Shown one piece after another: positions 17,118 through 25,276 of a stretch of DNA of 64,000 nucleotides. The stretch is from NCBI GenBank assembly GCA_050789255.1, contig JBOZRQ010000042.1, positions 1 to 64,000 on the forward strand, given 5' to 3'. The position numbers and the translations under genes are program-made. The stretch's first letter is position 1. Every line of letters starts with the position of its first letter. The notes beneath the pieces are model-generated. The model saw nothing but the letters and a program-made list of their open reading frames with translations. It did not search any database and was not told where the DNA came from. The DNA is from JBOZRQ01 sp050789255. GTDB lineage: Bacteria; Bacillota; Sulfobacillia; Symbiobacteriales; Symbiobacteriaceae.

Positions 17118-18896
17118 GTGAAACGCAGCCTTCTCCTGGCGCTCGTCCTGTTGTTTGTTGGTGTTTTGCCGGTGCATGCCGCCGAACCGCCTGTGGTGGT
17201 TCTGACGCCTACCAACCAATCCCGGGATGGCGTGCCTGTTCTGGCGCCCCACCCGGAGGGCGCCGCCCTTGGCGGGGTGCTGAGCCAGGGCTTCGGGGGC
17301 CACGTGCTCAACCTGTATCAATACACGCAGACCTACCTGCACCGGCAGGGCGGCCCAAGTCCGGCGCCCGCCTACCTGCTGCTGAAGCCCGGCTCCGGCG
17401 GATTCCCCAAGACTGGCTTCTACCTGGGCGACCAGGACCTGCGGCAGACCGCTTATGTCGAGGTGGCCACGGGACCGATCAGCGGGCGCATGGGCAGCGT
17501 AGCCCAGACCTTTGTCCATGAGCTGATGCACGTGATCGTCCGCCAGGGGACGGCGCCTCCGGGAGGTGGGCGGACGACGCAGATGCACAGCATCGGGGTG
17601 CGTACGGACTCCCCCACGGCCTTTGCCGAAGGGTTTGCCGAAAGCATGGAAGTCATGTTCCTGGAAGACCCCGAGGCAGATGCGGCTACCCGCACGCTGC
17701 TTGCGGGTGCACAGCAGCAGTGGCAGGATGCCAGGCAGCGGCTGGACTCCTACCGGAGCAGCCTGGCGGCTCCCTTCAGCCCAGCGTCGCTAACCAGGCT
17801 CAAGTTCCGAAACTGGTATCCGCGGACGGAGGACCTGCTCCGCTACGCTGCGGTGAAGGAGAATCTTTTTGCGCATCAGCCGGCGATTCCGGACCGCTTG
17901 CTGAGCAGCCGGAATCTGTACGGGGCCTACCTGGTAGAGAGCATTCTCCCCGGGACGCCGGGCGATCCGCCCAAGTCGGCAGCCCGCATGCTTCAGTCCG
18001 AGGGCGTGGTCAGCGCGCTGTTCTACCGGTGGGCGTCGAGCGATGCCCTGCGCAACGCATATCTCGATGATGGCTTCTATGAGCAGTTCGGTGCGACGCG
18101 CAACGCCGTTCCACCGGTGGAGAACGTCTATCTGAAGCTGTTCGACGCCCTCTACACCCACAAGCCGACCACGGCCGCCGGGCTGATCACAGCCTACAAG
18201 GCGACCTTTCCGAATGATGCCGCCGCGGTGGACCAGGTGGTGGGCGAGGTGCTGCTGGGGCAGCCGCTGCCGACGGCGCCCGAGATCTGGCTGGGCAACC
18301 GTCACTTCCTGATTGGCGCCATGGTCTACGACCAGGTCCGGCAAATCGCACACCTACATACCTTCGACCTGAACGCCGCTTCCCTGGTCGACCTACTGGG
18401 GGTGCCCGGGGTGGATCGGTCCCTGGCGGAGGCGATCTTGCGGGGGGCGCCCTACGCCAGCCTCGAGGAGGTCGGACAGGTCGAGGGCATGACCGGCTCG
18501 GTTATGAAGAGGTTGCGGGACATGAAGGCCGCGGCTGATCAACTTGGCGCAGGGAATGCGGCCGGATTGCTGTGGTCCTACCTGAGCGGAGTACTGCTTT
18601 TCTTGGCGCTGGCGGGCGCCGCCGGAGGGTTCATCTACCGGCTGCTGGTTCGTGGCGGTTGGGTTCGGGCTCTCCTGAACGGCGTCGGCGCCGCCCTGCC
18701 CTGCCTCGTACCGTTCTGGTTCCTCGGCTCCTGGTGGCAGGGCGCCCCCCTGCTCGTGCCGGTGGTGCTCTTCGGCCTGCCCGCGGCCGCCTGGACCTGG
18801 CTGCGCCGAAAGGACGGGCGGCAAGGCGCTCTGAAGCTGCTCGCATGGGCCGTCGCCCCACTGCCAGGCTTTGCATGGCTCTTGCTGCGCATGTAG
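17118..18896 (+). CDS. Secreted/membrane metalloprotease-like protein with helix-hairpin-helix domain
   Basis: The 592-residue protein starts with a signal peptide (LLLALVLLFVGVLPVHA). A zinc-peptidase-like HELMH motif is near residue 138, and an EGFAESMEVMF helix about 35 residues later could supply the third ligand, as in gluzincins. Residues 415-470 contain a ComEA-like helix-hairpin-helix pair (FDLNAASLVDLLGVPGV then LEEVGQVEGM). The last 110 residues form three or four membrane segments. Combining an extracellular peptidase-like domain, a HhH module and a C-terminal membrane anchor is unusual. Substrate and function are unknown. Confidence 0.75.
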   Translation: MKRSLLLALVLLFVGVLPVHAAEPPVVVLTPTNQSRDGVPVLAPHPEGAALGGVLSQGFGGHVLNLYQYTQTYLHRQGGPSPAPAYLLLKPGSGGFPKTGFYLGDQDLRQTAYVEVATGPISGRMGSVAQTFVHELMHVIVRQGTAPPGGGRTTQMHSIGVRTDSPTAFAEGFAESMEVMFLEDPEADAATRTLLAGAQQQWQDARQRLDSYRSSLAAPFSPASLTRLKFRNWYPRTEDLLRYAAVKENLFAHQPAIPDRLLSSRNLYGAYLVESILPGTPGDPPKSAARMLQSEGVVSALFYRWASSDALRNAYLDDGFYEQFGATRNAVPPVENVYLKLFDALYTHKPTTAAGLITAYKATFPNDAAAVDQVVGEVLLGQPLPTAPEIWLGNRHFLIGAMVYDQVRQIAHLHTFDLNAASLVDLLGVPGVDRSLAEAILRGAPYASLEEVGQVEGMTGSVMKRLRDMKAAADQLGAGNAAGLLWSYLSGVLLFLALAGAAGGFIYRLLVRGGWVRALLNGVGAALPCLVPFWFLGSWWQGAPLLVPVVLFGLPAAAWTWLRRKDGRQGALKLLAWAVAPLPGFAWLLLRM

Positions 18897-18900
18897 CAGA

Positions 18901-18932
18901 AAGGCTCGCCCTTCTTTCGGGCGAGCCTTGCT
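18901..18932. terminator. Bidirectional intrinsic terminator
   Basis: An 11-base perfect stem (18901-18911 with 18919-18929) lies between convergent genes. Confidence 0.8.
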
Positions 18933-18935
18933 CAG

Positions 18936-19238
18936 TCAGCGACGCTTGTCGGGCCAGTGCTGGCGGCCCGGGGAGACGACTTCGCGGGAGCCTTCCGGCG
19001 CCGCCGGCCAGACCCGGCCGAGCACGGCCAGAATCTGGGCCAGGTTGCCCTTGATCGTCACCGAACCTTTGCTCTCGGCAGCCATACCGGTGATACAGTT
19101 CACGTCCACCCGCACGTCCATGCCATCGAGAAGGCCGTCGGCGTGAATGCGGGTCTCCAGCAGGTTGGCCGGCTTCTCGGTCACCTTCATTTTGCGGTGG
19201 CGGCAGGCATCAAGCAGATCGGCCTTTCCCTTAGTCAA
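18936..19238 (-). CDS. Small conserved-looking protein of unknown function
   Basis: The protein of about 100 residues has no signal peptide, membrane segment or known motif. It begins with a Lys-rich TKGKADLLDACRHRKMKV segment and has a central beta-rich part (TRIHADGL.. VRVDVNCITGM..GSVTIKG). I chose the TTG at 19238 because AAGGAGG lies six bases upstream; an ATG at 19244 directly abuts that site and would leave no spacing. It is transcribed alone from a 470-base intergenic region. Confidence 0.6.
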   Translation of the reverse strand: MTKGKADLLDACRHRKMKVTEKPANLLETRIHADGLLDGMDVRVDVNCITGMAAESKGSVTIKGNLAQILAVLGRVWPAAPEGSREVVSPGRQHWPDKRR

Positions 19239-19316
19239 CTGCATCCTCCTTCGCAGGCTTGGCGCCGTACGGTGTTAGGATGTCAGTATAGCCGCAGAAC
19301 ACTGCAACAACCAGAC

Positions 19317-19345
19317 TTGTGTGCACTGGGACTTGCTGGTACAAT
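19317..19345 (+). promoter_or_regulatory. Sigma-A-type promoter facing a close terminator
   Basis: TTGTGT, a 17-base spacer and TACAAT predict a start near 19352. Confidence 0.55.
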
Positions 19346-19356
19346 GAAACTGTGAG

Positions 19357-19392
19357 CCGCCGATCCCGTTCTTGGGATTGGCGGTTTTGTCA
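19357..19392 (+). terminator. Intrinsic terminator about five bases after a predicted start site
   Basis: An 11-pair stem (19357-19367 with 19374-19384, one G-T pair) is followed by TTTTGTCATTTT. A transcript from the 19317 promoter would be only about 40 bases if it stops here. Confidence 0.7.
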
Positions 19393-19707
19393 TTTTGGAA
19401 CCCTGCCTGGCCTTCACGTAAATCTGTGACAACGCAGGCGGGAAGGGCTGTTCCAATCTTACCTGAGTCCCCCGGATTCTCACGCTGGCCGCCCTCGCCG
19501 AGGGTCGAGAAGGGCAAAATCAGGTCGGATTTGGACGGACCTTGTCGATTCTTGACAGGGGTTCCGGGCGCAATACGAGGGACTGGGCCGGGCTGGCGTA
19601 AATTTGGCACACAAAAGTCGGTGGAGTGGTGCACAAATTTACGCGAGCCTCCTTCAGCCAGAATTCAGATTTCGGCGGTACGATTCGGGCAAAGGGAGGG
19701 ACCCGAC

Positions 19708-20049
19708 ATGGCAGTCAATCCGAAGACGCAGTTGATCAAGCTTGGCATTGGGACCTTGAGCGTGGTCGCAATCGTGGGCGCCACGGGCCTGATGTTTGAG
19801 GCTTCCGCACCGGCGGAGCAGCCCACACAGGTGGACGGAACCGCCGAGGCAGGCAGCGAGTTCATTCAGCAGTGGCCCAGCTTCGGGGGGTACGACGATG
19901 ACGATCACTACGAGGGGCATGACGATGACGACGATGACGACGACGACGACGAGCATGAGGGCGCCTTCCGCCTCGCCCGCCCGGGCAGCCCTGTCAATCC
20001 CGGGAGCCAGGTTCAGCCTACCCGGCGAGCTCGCACTCGCCGTTCCTGA
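19708..20049 (+). CDS. Asp-rich small membrane protein upstream of apbE
   Basis: The 113-residue protein has one N-terminal membrane helix (LGIGTLSVVAIVGATGLMF) and then an exposed segment that contains two acidic runs, DDDDH and a run of ten Asp, with interspersed His and Tyr, and a basic TRRARTRRS tail. The acidic cluster could bind metal ions. The ATG has GGGAGGG upstream. It overlaps the apparent start of apbE by 95 bases in another frame and is likely cotranscribed with the flavin and ferric-reductase genes. Confidence 0.7.
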   Translation: MAVNPKTQLIKLGIGTLSVVAIVGATGLMFEASAPAEQPTQVDGTAEAGSEFIQQWPSFGGYDDDDHYEGHDDDDDDDDDDEHEGAFRLARPGSPVNPGSQVQPTRRARTRRS

Positions 20050-20902
20050 GCAGCGTTTCCGGGCCCTCAACACCGATGTGCGGGTTGCGGCTGACGGCCC
20101 GGACCTGCAGCCCTGGTTCCTGCTGGTCGAGCGGACCCTGAGCCGCTTCCGGCCCGACAGCGCACTCTCGGCGCTCAACCGGCAGCAAGGCCGCTGGGCG
20201 GTGGTGCCACGGCTGCTCTACGAAGCGGTTGAGCAGGCGCTGTGGTCGGCCGAGCAGACGGACGGGGCGTTCGACCCGACCGTGCTGCCTGCTGTGGAGG
20301 CTTGCGGCTATGGCCAGACCTTCGAGGCGGGGCCAACGCCGGTGCTCGCTCCCGTGCCCGCGGGCCGTTGGCGGGAGGTCCGGCTGAGCCGGGAACTGTT
20401 GGCGGTGTGGCTGCCGCCGGAGATCCGGCTCGACCTGGGCGGCATCGGTAAGGGACTGGCGGTGGATGGTGCAATGAGGCGTCTGAAAGGCTCGCCGTCC
20501 GCCCTGGTCGACGCGGGCGGGGACCTGGCCGTCCGGACGCCGCCGGGCGCCGGCCCGGTCACCATCGAAGTCGAGAGCCCCTTCAATCCCACGGAGACCA
20601 TCGCCAGCTTCGGCCTTGACAAGGGCGCCGTCGCCACGTCAAGCACAATGGGGCGCCGCTGGGGAGCGGGCCTGCACCACATCATCAACCCGGTAAGCGG
20701 GCGCCCTGCCAATTCGGGGGTCGTCTCGGCCACCGTGGTCGCCGGCTCTGCCACCCGGGCCGATGTGCTCGCCAAGGCCTGCGTCGTGCTCGGCGTCACG
20801 GAGGGCTTGCGGCTCCTTGAACGCCACCGCTGCGAGGGCTTGCTTGTGACCGAGTCGGGTCAGGTCACCGTGACCAGAGGACTGGAGGTGTACATCTCAT
20901 GA
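19955..20902 (+). CDS. apbE: FAD:protein FMN transferase (ApbE)
   Basis: The protein of about 315 residues is an ApbE flavin transferase, which attaches FMN covalently to Thr residues of extracytoplasmic electron-transfer proteins using FAD. Family motifs include FRALNTDVRV at the domain start, the LDLGGIGKGLAVD loop, DAGGDL, and the HHIINPVSGRP segment. The start is uncertain: the only ATG before the conserved domain is at 19955, inside the Asp-rich gene, with no ribosome binding site. Translational coupling or a frameshift in the upstream Asp-codon repeat are possible. The next gene overlaps by four bases. Confidence 0.85.
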   Translation: MRAPSASPARAALSIPGARFSLPGELALAVPEQRFRALNTDVRVAADGPDLQPWFLLVERTLSRFRPDSALSALNRQQGRWAVVPRLLYEAVEQALWSAEQTDGAFDPTVLPAVEACGYGQTFEAGPTPVLAPVPAGRWREVRLSRELLAVWLPPEIRLDLGGIGKGLAVDGAMRRLKGSPSALVDAGGDLAVRTPPGAGPVTIEVESPFNPTETIASFGLDKGAVATSSTMGRRWGAGLHHIINPVSGRPANSGVVSATVVAGSATRADVLAKACVVLGVTEGLRLLERHRCEGLLVTESGQVTVTRGLEVYIS

Positions 20903-21522
20903 AAATCCAACACGGCATCCTGATCATCCTTGGTGCGATCGCCTTGCCCGTGCTGCTGGCCACCGTGCCCACCGCCGTGCTCCTGCGCCCCTGGTACCTG
21001 AGCCGGGGCTCCGGGCTGGTCGCCTTTGTTCTGATGTGGCTCTCCGTGTTGCTGGGCCTGCTGCAGTCCTGCGGGATGCTGCGCGGGCTGGTCAGGCCAG
21101 CGGACAACCTGGACCTGCATGAGTATACGGGCGTGTTTGCCCTATACGTCAGCCTGTTCCACGGTCTGATCCTGATTTTCGACCACTACAGCCGCCTGAG
21201 CGTCGGCGGTGTGCTCATCCCCTTTGCGGCGAACTTCCGCACCGGCGAGCTGGCCCTGGGCACCATCGCACTCTACCTGTGCCTGGCGCCGGTCGTGACC
21301 ACCTACCTGCGGCAGCGAATGAGCCCGTCCACCTGGCGGGCGGTCCACCTGCTCAGCCTGGTGGGGTTCATGGCCGCCCTGCTGCACGGCATTCTGACCG
21401 GCACTGACACCGGTCTGCGGCCTGTTTTCTACATGTACCTCACAGCGGGCGCCTCGGTGGCGCTGCTGGCGGTCTACCGCAGTTGGCTCGCCCTCCGGCA
21501 GGGACTGGCGGTTTCCCGCTAA
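20899..21522 (+). CDS. Ferric-reductase-like transmembrane protein
   Basis: The 207-residue protein has about six membrane helices and pairs of His residues in them (LHEYTG, LFHGLIL, VHLLSLVGF, LLHGILTG), the layout of heme-binding ferric-reductase-like/YedZ membrane domains. It lacks flavin and NAD domains, so electrons must come from or go to a partner. It overlaps apbE by four bases (ATGA), linking it to a flavinylation system, and is followed by a two-component pair. Confidence 0.8.
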   Translation: MKIQHGILIILGAIALPVLLATVPTAVLLRPWYLSRGSGLVAFVLMWLSVLLGLLQSCGMLRGLVRPADNLDLHEYTGVFALYVSLFHGLILIFDHYSRLSVGGVLIPFAANFRTGELALGTIALYLCLAPVVTTYLRQRMSPSTWRAVHLLSLVGFMAALLHGILTGTDTGLRPVFYMYLTAGASVALLAVYRSWLALRQGLAVSR

Positions 21523-21565
21523 GAGGTTTATTCTGAGTGTAAGCACGGAAATGGGGGGGCTGGCG

Positions 21566-22234
21566 ATGCGCATCTTGCTCGTCGAGGATGATCGGTCGCT
21601 GGCGGAAGCGGTTCTGCTAGGGCTTGAGGAGGAGGGCTACCTCGTCGACCACGCAGCCACGGGCAGCGATGGTCGGCTCTACGTAGCGACCCGCCACTAC
21701 GACCTCATCATCCTGGACCGGATGCTCCCCGAGGTCTCCGGGGACCACCTGCTGGCCGGCTGGCGCCGCCAGGGCAAGAGCACGCCTGTGCTGATGCTGA
21801 CCGCGCTGGACGCTGTCGCCGACCGGGTGACCGGCCTGCGGGGCGGCGCCGACGACTACCTGGTGAAGCCCTTCGCCTTCGACGAGTTGCTGGCCCGGCT
21901 GGAGGCCCTTGGCCGGCGCGGCGCCTTCAGCAGCGGCCTCCAGGTGGGCGGACTGAGCCTCGACCACCACACCGGGGAGCTGGTCTGCGAGGACCGGCGA
22001 GTCCGGCTGACCCCCCGCGAGTACCGCATGATGGAGCTGTTCCTGCGGCGGCCCGGCCAGGTGCTGACCCGGCAAATGATCGCGGCCAGCTGCTGGGAGG
22101 AGCCCGAGGAGACGTCGGACAACGTGATGGAGGTCCATATCAAAAACCTGCGCAAACGCATCGCCGTAGTCTCCGAGCGGCCATGGCTTCAGACGCGGCG
22201 CGGCCTGGGCTACGTTCTGGAGGCGAACCCCTGA
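21566..22234 (+). CDS. OmpR-family response regulator
   Basis: The 222-residue protein has a complete receiver domain (acidic VEDD start, phospho-acceptor in LIILDRMLP, switch region MLTALD, KPF lysine) and a C-terminal winged helix with RLTPREYRMMELFL and the VHIKNLRKR recognition region. I chose the ATG at 21566 because a G run lies seven bases upstream. Its stop overlaps the kinase start by one base. It probably controls the preceding flavin/ferric-reductase genes. Confidence 0.9.
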   Translation: MRILLVEDDRSLAEAVLLGLEEEGYLVDHAATGSDGRLYVATRHYDLIILDRMLPEVSGDHLLAGWRRQGKSTPVLMLTALDAVADRVTGLRGGADDYLVKPFAFDELLARLEALGRRGAFSSGLQVGGLSLDHHTGELVCEDRRVRLTPREYRMMELFLRRPGQVLTRQMIAASCWEEPEETSDNVMEVHIKNLRKRIAVVSERPWLQTRRGLGYVLEANP

Positions 22235-23625
22235 TGGACTGGCGTGAGAGCTTGCCCGCCCGGATGGCGCTGTCCGCGGCGGGCTTTCTGGCCCTGCTGC
22301 TGCTGGTGCTGACCCTCGCATCCTACTCGGTGACCGCCCTGCTGATCCGCCAGGGGATGGACCGGGCGCTGCTGACCGCGCTCCCCCTTACGGCCAACAG
22401 TCTCGCCGAAATCCAGGAGCACGCCCGCAAGCTGGAGGTGGAGATGCTGGAGCATCGCCACCTGCGGATCCTGGATACCGACGGGAAGGTGCTGTTTGGC
22501 GACCCCGCCGCGCCGGTCGACACGGGCGCCGTGGCCCGGGCCGTGAAGGATGGACAGGCCTTCTCCGCCCGGGTGGTGCGGGGCGGGAAAACCGAGCTCC
22601 GGACCGGCCCCGAATGGTGGCAGGCGCTGGTGCCCGGCAAGGAGGAGACCCGGGTGCTCTACGCCCCCTGGGGCCGTCAGGTGATCCTGGAGATGGCCGC
22701 CTCCAGCGGCACGGTCCGGGAGGTGCTGCCCCTCCTGCTGGGCTGGATGCTGGTGCTCGCCGCTGCTGGGATCCTGCTGAGCACCATGCGGGTCTGGCGC
22801 ATGGCCGATGCGATCTACGCGCCGCTCCGAGCCGTTACCGCTGCGGCCAGCGGGATCTCCATGGCCACGCTCTCCCGGCGCGTTCCGGACCGGTGGCATG
22901 ACCGGACCCTCTCCCGGCTCTGCGGGGTGCTCAACGAGATGATCGCCAGCCTTGAACAGTCCTTCGCCGCCCAGGGCCGGTTCGTGGCCGCAGCCGCCCA
23001 TGAGCTGCGAGGGCCGATCGGTGCGATGCGGGCCCAGCTGGAGGTGCGCCTGCGCCGCGACCGCAGCCCCGAGGAGTACCGGCAGGCGCTGGAGGCGGCG
23101 CTCGCCGAGACGACCAGGTTGGGCGCCCTCGCTGAGCATCTGCTGATGCTCGCCCGCTACGAACGGGGCGCCGCCCTCACGGTGGAGCCTGACCTGCCCC
23201 TGCAGCCCATGCTGGAGCGGGCGGCGCAGGAGGTGCGGGCCAGCACGGGGGCTGAGGTGCTTGTTGAAGTAACCGACGCTGTAACCGTCGACGCCGACCC
23301 CATCGCCCTGGAGCGTGCGGTGGCCAACCTGATCCGCAACGCCGTCGAGGCGGGCGGCGCTCCGGTTGAGGTGGCGGCCTGTCTCGACAGCGCATACGTG
23401 GTCATCACGGTGAAGGACCAGGGGTCGGGGATTCCACCGGAGGCTCTGCCCCACCTGTTCGAGCCCTTCTACCGAGCTGATCCCGCCCGCAGTCGGGAGC
23501 GGGGCGCCGGCCTCGGCCTGGCGATCGTGCAGACGGTCGTGACCGCCCACCGGGGTCAGGTCGAAGTTACATCGGAGGTCGGAAAGGGTACGGTCGTGAC
23601 CATGCGCATCCCGAAAAAACGCTAG
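22234..23625 (+). CDS. Two-component sensor histidine kinase
   Basis: The 463-residue membrane kinase has two membrane helices (about residues 12-34 and 165-187) around a sensor domain of roughly 130 residues, then a HAMP-like linker, the phospho-accepting His in AAHELRGPIGAM, and an ATPase domain with NLIRNAVEAG, DQGSGIP and RGAGLGLAIV boxes. It is translationally coupled to the response regulator by TGATG. The sensed signal is unknown; redox or metal is suggested by neighbours. Confidence 0.92.
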   Translation: MDWRESLPARMALSAAGFLALLLLVLTLASYSVTALLIRQGMDRALLTALPLTANSLAEIQEHARKLEVEMLEHRHLRILDTDGKVLFGDPAAPVDTGAVARAVKDGQAFSARVVRGGKTELRTGPEWWQALVPGKEETRVLYAPWGRQVILEMAASSGTVREVLPLLLGWMLVLAAAGILLSTMRVWRMADAIYAPLRAVTAAASGISMATLSRRVPDRWHDRTLSRLCGVLNEMIASLEQSFAAQGRFVAAAAHELRGPIGAMRAQLEVRLRRDRSPEEYRQALEAALAETTRLGALAEHLLMLARYERGAALTVEPDLPLQPMLERAAQEVRASTGAEVLVEVTDAVTVDADPIALERAVANLIRNAVEAGGAPVEVAACLDSAYVVITVKDQGSGIPPEALPHLFEPFYRADPARSRERGAGLGLAIVQTVVTAHRGQVEVTSEVGKGTVVTMRIPKKR

Positions 23626-23650
23626 GGGCTGCCTGAAGGCGGCCCCTTTC
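23625..23650 (+). terminator. Likely terminator after the kinase gene
   Basis: A nine-pair stem (23625-23633 with 23638-23646) and TTT separate the two-component genes from pstSCAB. Confidence 0.6.
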
Positions 23651-23688
23651 GCATTGGGCAACCTTAAGGCGAAGGGGGTCGCTTTGAC

Positions 23689-24471
23689 ATGCGTCGATGG
23701 TTGCTTCTGATGGCGTGCTTAGCGCTGGCGGCCTGCACCCCGCAGCGCTCAGGGCTGGTGCTGGCCGGATCCACCTCCGTCCAGCCATTGGTGGAGGTGC
23801 TGGCCGAGGAGTACGCCCGGCAGGGCGGGCCGCATATCAGCATCCAGGGCGGGGGTTCCACGGCGGGCGTGCAGGCCGTGAGGCAAGGCGTGGCCAGCCT
23901 GGGTGCGATCTCCCGGCGGCTCGCGCCTGAGGAGACAAGGCTGGGCCTGGTCGAGCATATCATCGCTTATGACGTGCTGACCGTTGTGGTCCATCCGGAC
24001 AACCCTGTGCGCGGGCTCACCCGGGAGCAGCTTCGCCGGCTCTTCAGCGGGGAGATTACCGATTGGGCCCAGTTGGGCGGGCGCCCCGGCGAGATCCACG
24101 TGGTGACCCGGGAGGCGGGCTCAGGGTCCCGGGAGGCTTTCCGCCAGTTGGTGGGCCCGGTAAGTCCCCGGGCCATCGTCCTGGACAGCTCCGGCGCGAT
24201 CCGGCTGGCAGTCAGGGAGGACCCGCAGGCGATCGGGTACGTAAACCTGGGCACCGCCCGAGGGGGGCGGTTGAAGGCGCTCCCCATCGACGGGCGGGAG
24301 CCGGGCGCCGGCGGCTACCCGCTGGTACGGCCGCTCAGCCTGGTCACGGCGGGCCGCCCTGGTGAGGCAGCCGAGCGCTTCCTCAGGTTCGTCTGGAGTC
24401 CGGCGGGGCAGCGCCTGGTAAGCGAGGAAGGGCTGGTGCCAGTTGGTGAGGTCCAAGCGCAGAAACGCTGA
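23689..24471 (+). CDS. pstS: Phosphate ABC transporter substrate-binding lipoprotein
   Basis: The 260-residue protein starts with a lipoprotein signal (LLLMACLALAAC). The PstS pattern follows: GSTSVQPLVEVLAEEY, QGGGSTAGVQAVRQG, LRRLFSGEITDWAQLGG and TREAGSGSREAF, the residues that close around phosphate. It captures phosphate outside the membrane and delivers it to PstCA. The protein is near the short end for the family. First gene of a complete pstSCAB operon; no phoU follows. Confidence 0.92.
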   Translation: MRRWLLLMACLALAACTPQRSGLVLAGSTSVQPLVEVLAEEYARQGGPHISIQGGGSTAGVQAVRQGVASLGAISRRLAPEETRLGLVEHIIAYDVLTVVVHPDNPVRGLTREQLRRLFSGEITDWAQLGGRPGEIHVVTREAGSGSREAFRQLVGPVSPRAIVLDSSGAIRLAVREDPQAIGYVNLGTARGGRLKALPIDGREPGAGGYPLVRPLSLVTAGRPGEAAERFLRFVWSPAGQRLVSEEGLVPVGEVQAQKR

Positions 24472-25276
24472 GCGGCGGGTGAGGGCGCTCCTGTTAGCCG
24501 CGGCGGTCACCGCCTCGGCGGGCGTGCTCCTCATCGCACTCTCCCTCTTGATGGAAGGGTGGCCGGCGCTGCCCGGGATCCTGGGCCCTGTCTGGGACCC
24601 AGAGGCGGGCCGGTTTGGGGTCATGCCTATGGTCTGGGGCTCCGTAGCCGTGACGGTCGGCGCCCTGCTGCTGGTCGTGCCGGCGGGGGTAGGCATGGCC
24701 CTCTTCCTGACCGAAACCGCGCCGCCGCCGCTGGCCGCTGTGGTCCGTGCCCTGCTTCAGGCGCTGGCGGGCGTTCCCAGCGTCGTCTACGGCTTCCTGG
24801 GCCTCAACCTGCTGGTGCCGCTGATCCGCAAGAGCTTGGGCGGTCCGGGGTACAGCGTGGCGGCGGGCGCCCTCGTGCTCGGCGTGATGGTGCTGCCGAC
24901 GGTCGCATCCGTCGCGGAAGATGCCTTGCGCGCCCTTCCGCAGGCGTACCGGGAGGGGGCGGCGGCGCTGGGCGCCACACCGTGGCAGACCGTGCGGCGG
25001 GTGCTCCTTCCAGCCGCCCGCAGCGGGCTGGTCACGGCGGTGGTGCTGGGTCTGGGCCGCGCCCTGGGCGAGACCATGGCGGTGCTGATGGTGACCGGCA
25101 ACGTCGCCGCACCACCGCGCGGCCCCCTCGACCCCGCCCGCACCCTGACCGGGAACATCGCCATGGAGATGGGCTACGCCGTGGGCCAGCACCGGGCGGC
25201 GCTCTTCGCCACCGGCGCCCTCCTGCTGGCCGCCGTCCTGGCGATCAACACCGCGGCGAGGAGGCTCAGCCGATGA
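24446..25276 (+). CDS. pstC: Phosphate ABC transporter permease PstC
   Basis: The 276-residue protein has six membrane helices and the permease EAA loop (LPQAYREGAAALGATPWQTVRRVLLP). It overlaps pstS by 26 bases, so its translation start (GTG 24446 or TTG 24443) is coupled and not precisely fixed; no clear ribosome binding site lies at the right distance. It pairs with PstA in the membrane. Confidence 0.9.
   Translation: MRSKRRNAERRVRALLLAAAVTASAGVLLIALSLLMEGWPALPGILGPVWDPEAGRFGVMPMVWGSVAVTVGALLLVVPAGVGMALFLTETAPPPLAAVVRALLQALAGVPSVVYGFLGLNLLVPLIRKSLGGPGYSVAAGALVLGVMVLPTVASVAEDALRALPQAYREGAAALGATPWQTVRRVLLPAARSGLVTAVVLGLGRALGETMAVLMVTGNVAAPPRGPLDPARTLTGNIAMEMGYAVGQHRAALFATGALLLAAVLAINTAARRLSR

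Larger units (their letters stand above)
19239..19707. other. 469-base non-coding region with promoter, hairpin and repeats
   Basis: No credible gene is present. The region holds a plus-strand promoter at 19317-19345 that runs almost directly into a terminator hairpin at 19357-19392. It also has three copies of a CGTAAATnTG-like sequence near 19417, 19596 and 19634, the last two forming an 11-base perfect inverted repeat. The ribosome binding site of the Asp-rich membrane protein gene ends it. Confidence 0.6.

Noticed and set aside
19600..19625. Sigma-54-like TTGGCAC element
   Set aside because: No GC at the proper -12 distance and no enhancer-binding protein gene nearby.
21566..23625. Assigning the two-component pair as PhoP/PhoR because pstSCAB follows
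   Set aside because: A terminator separates them, while the pair is contiguous with the ferric-reductase/ApbE genes; no PAS domain is seen in the kinase.
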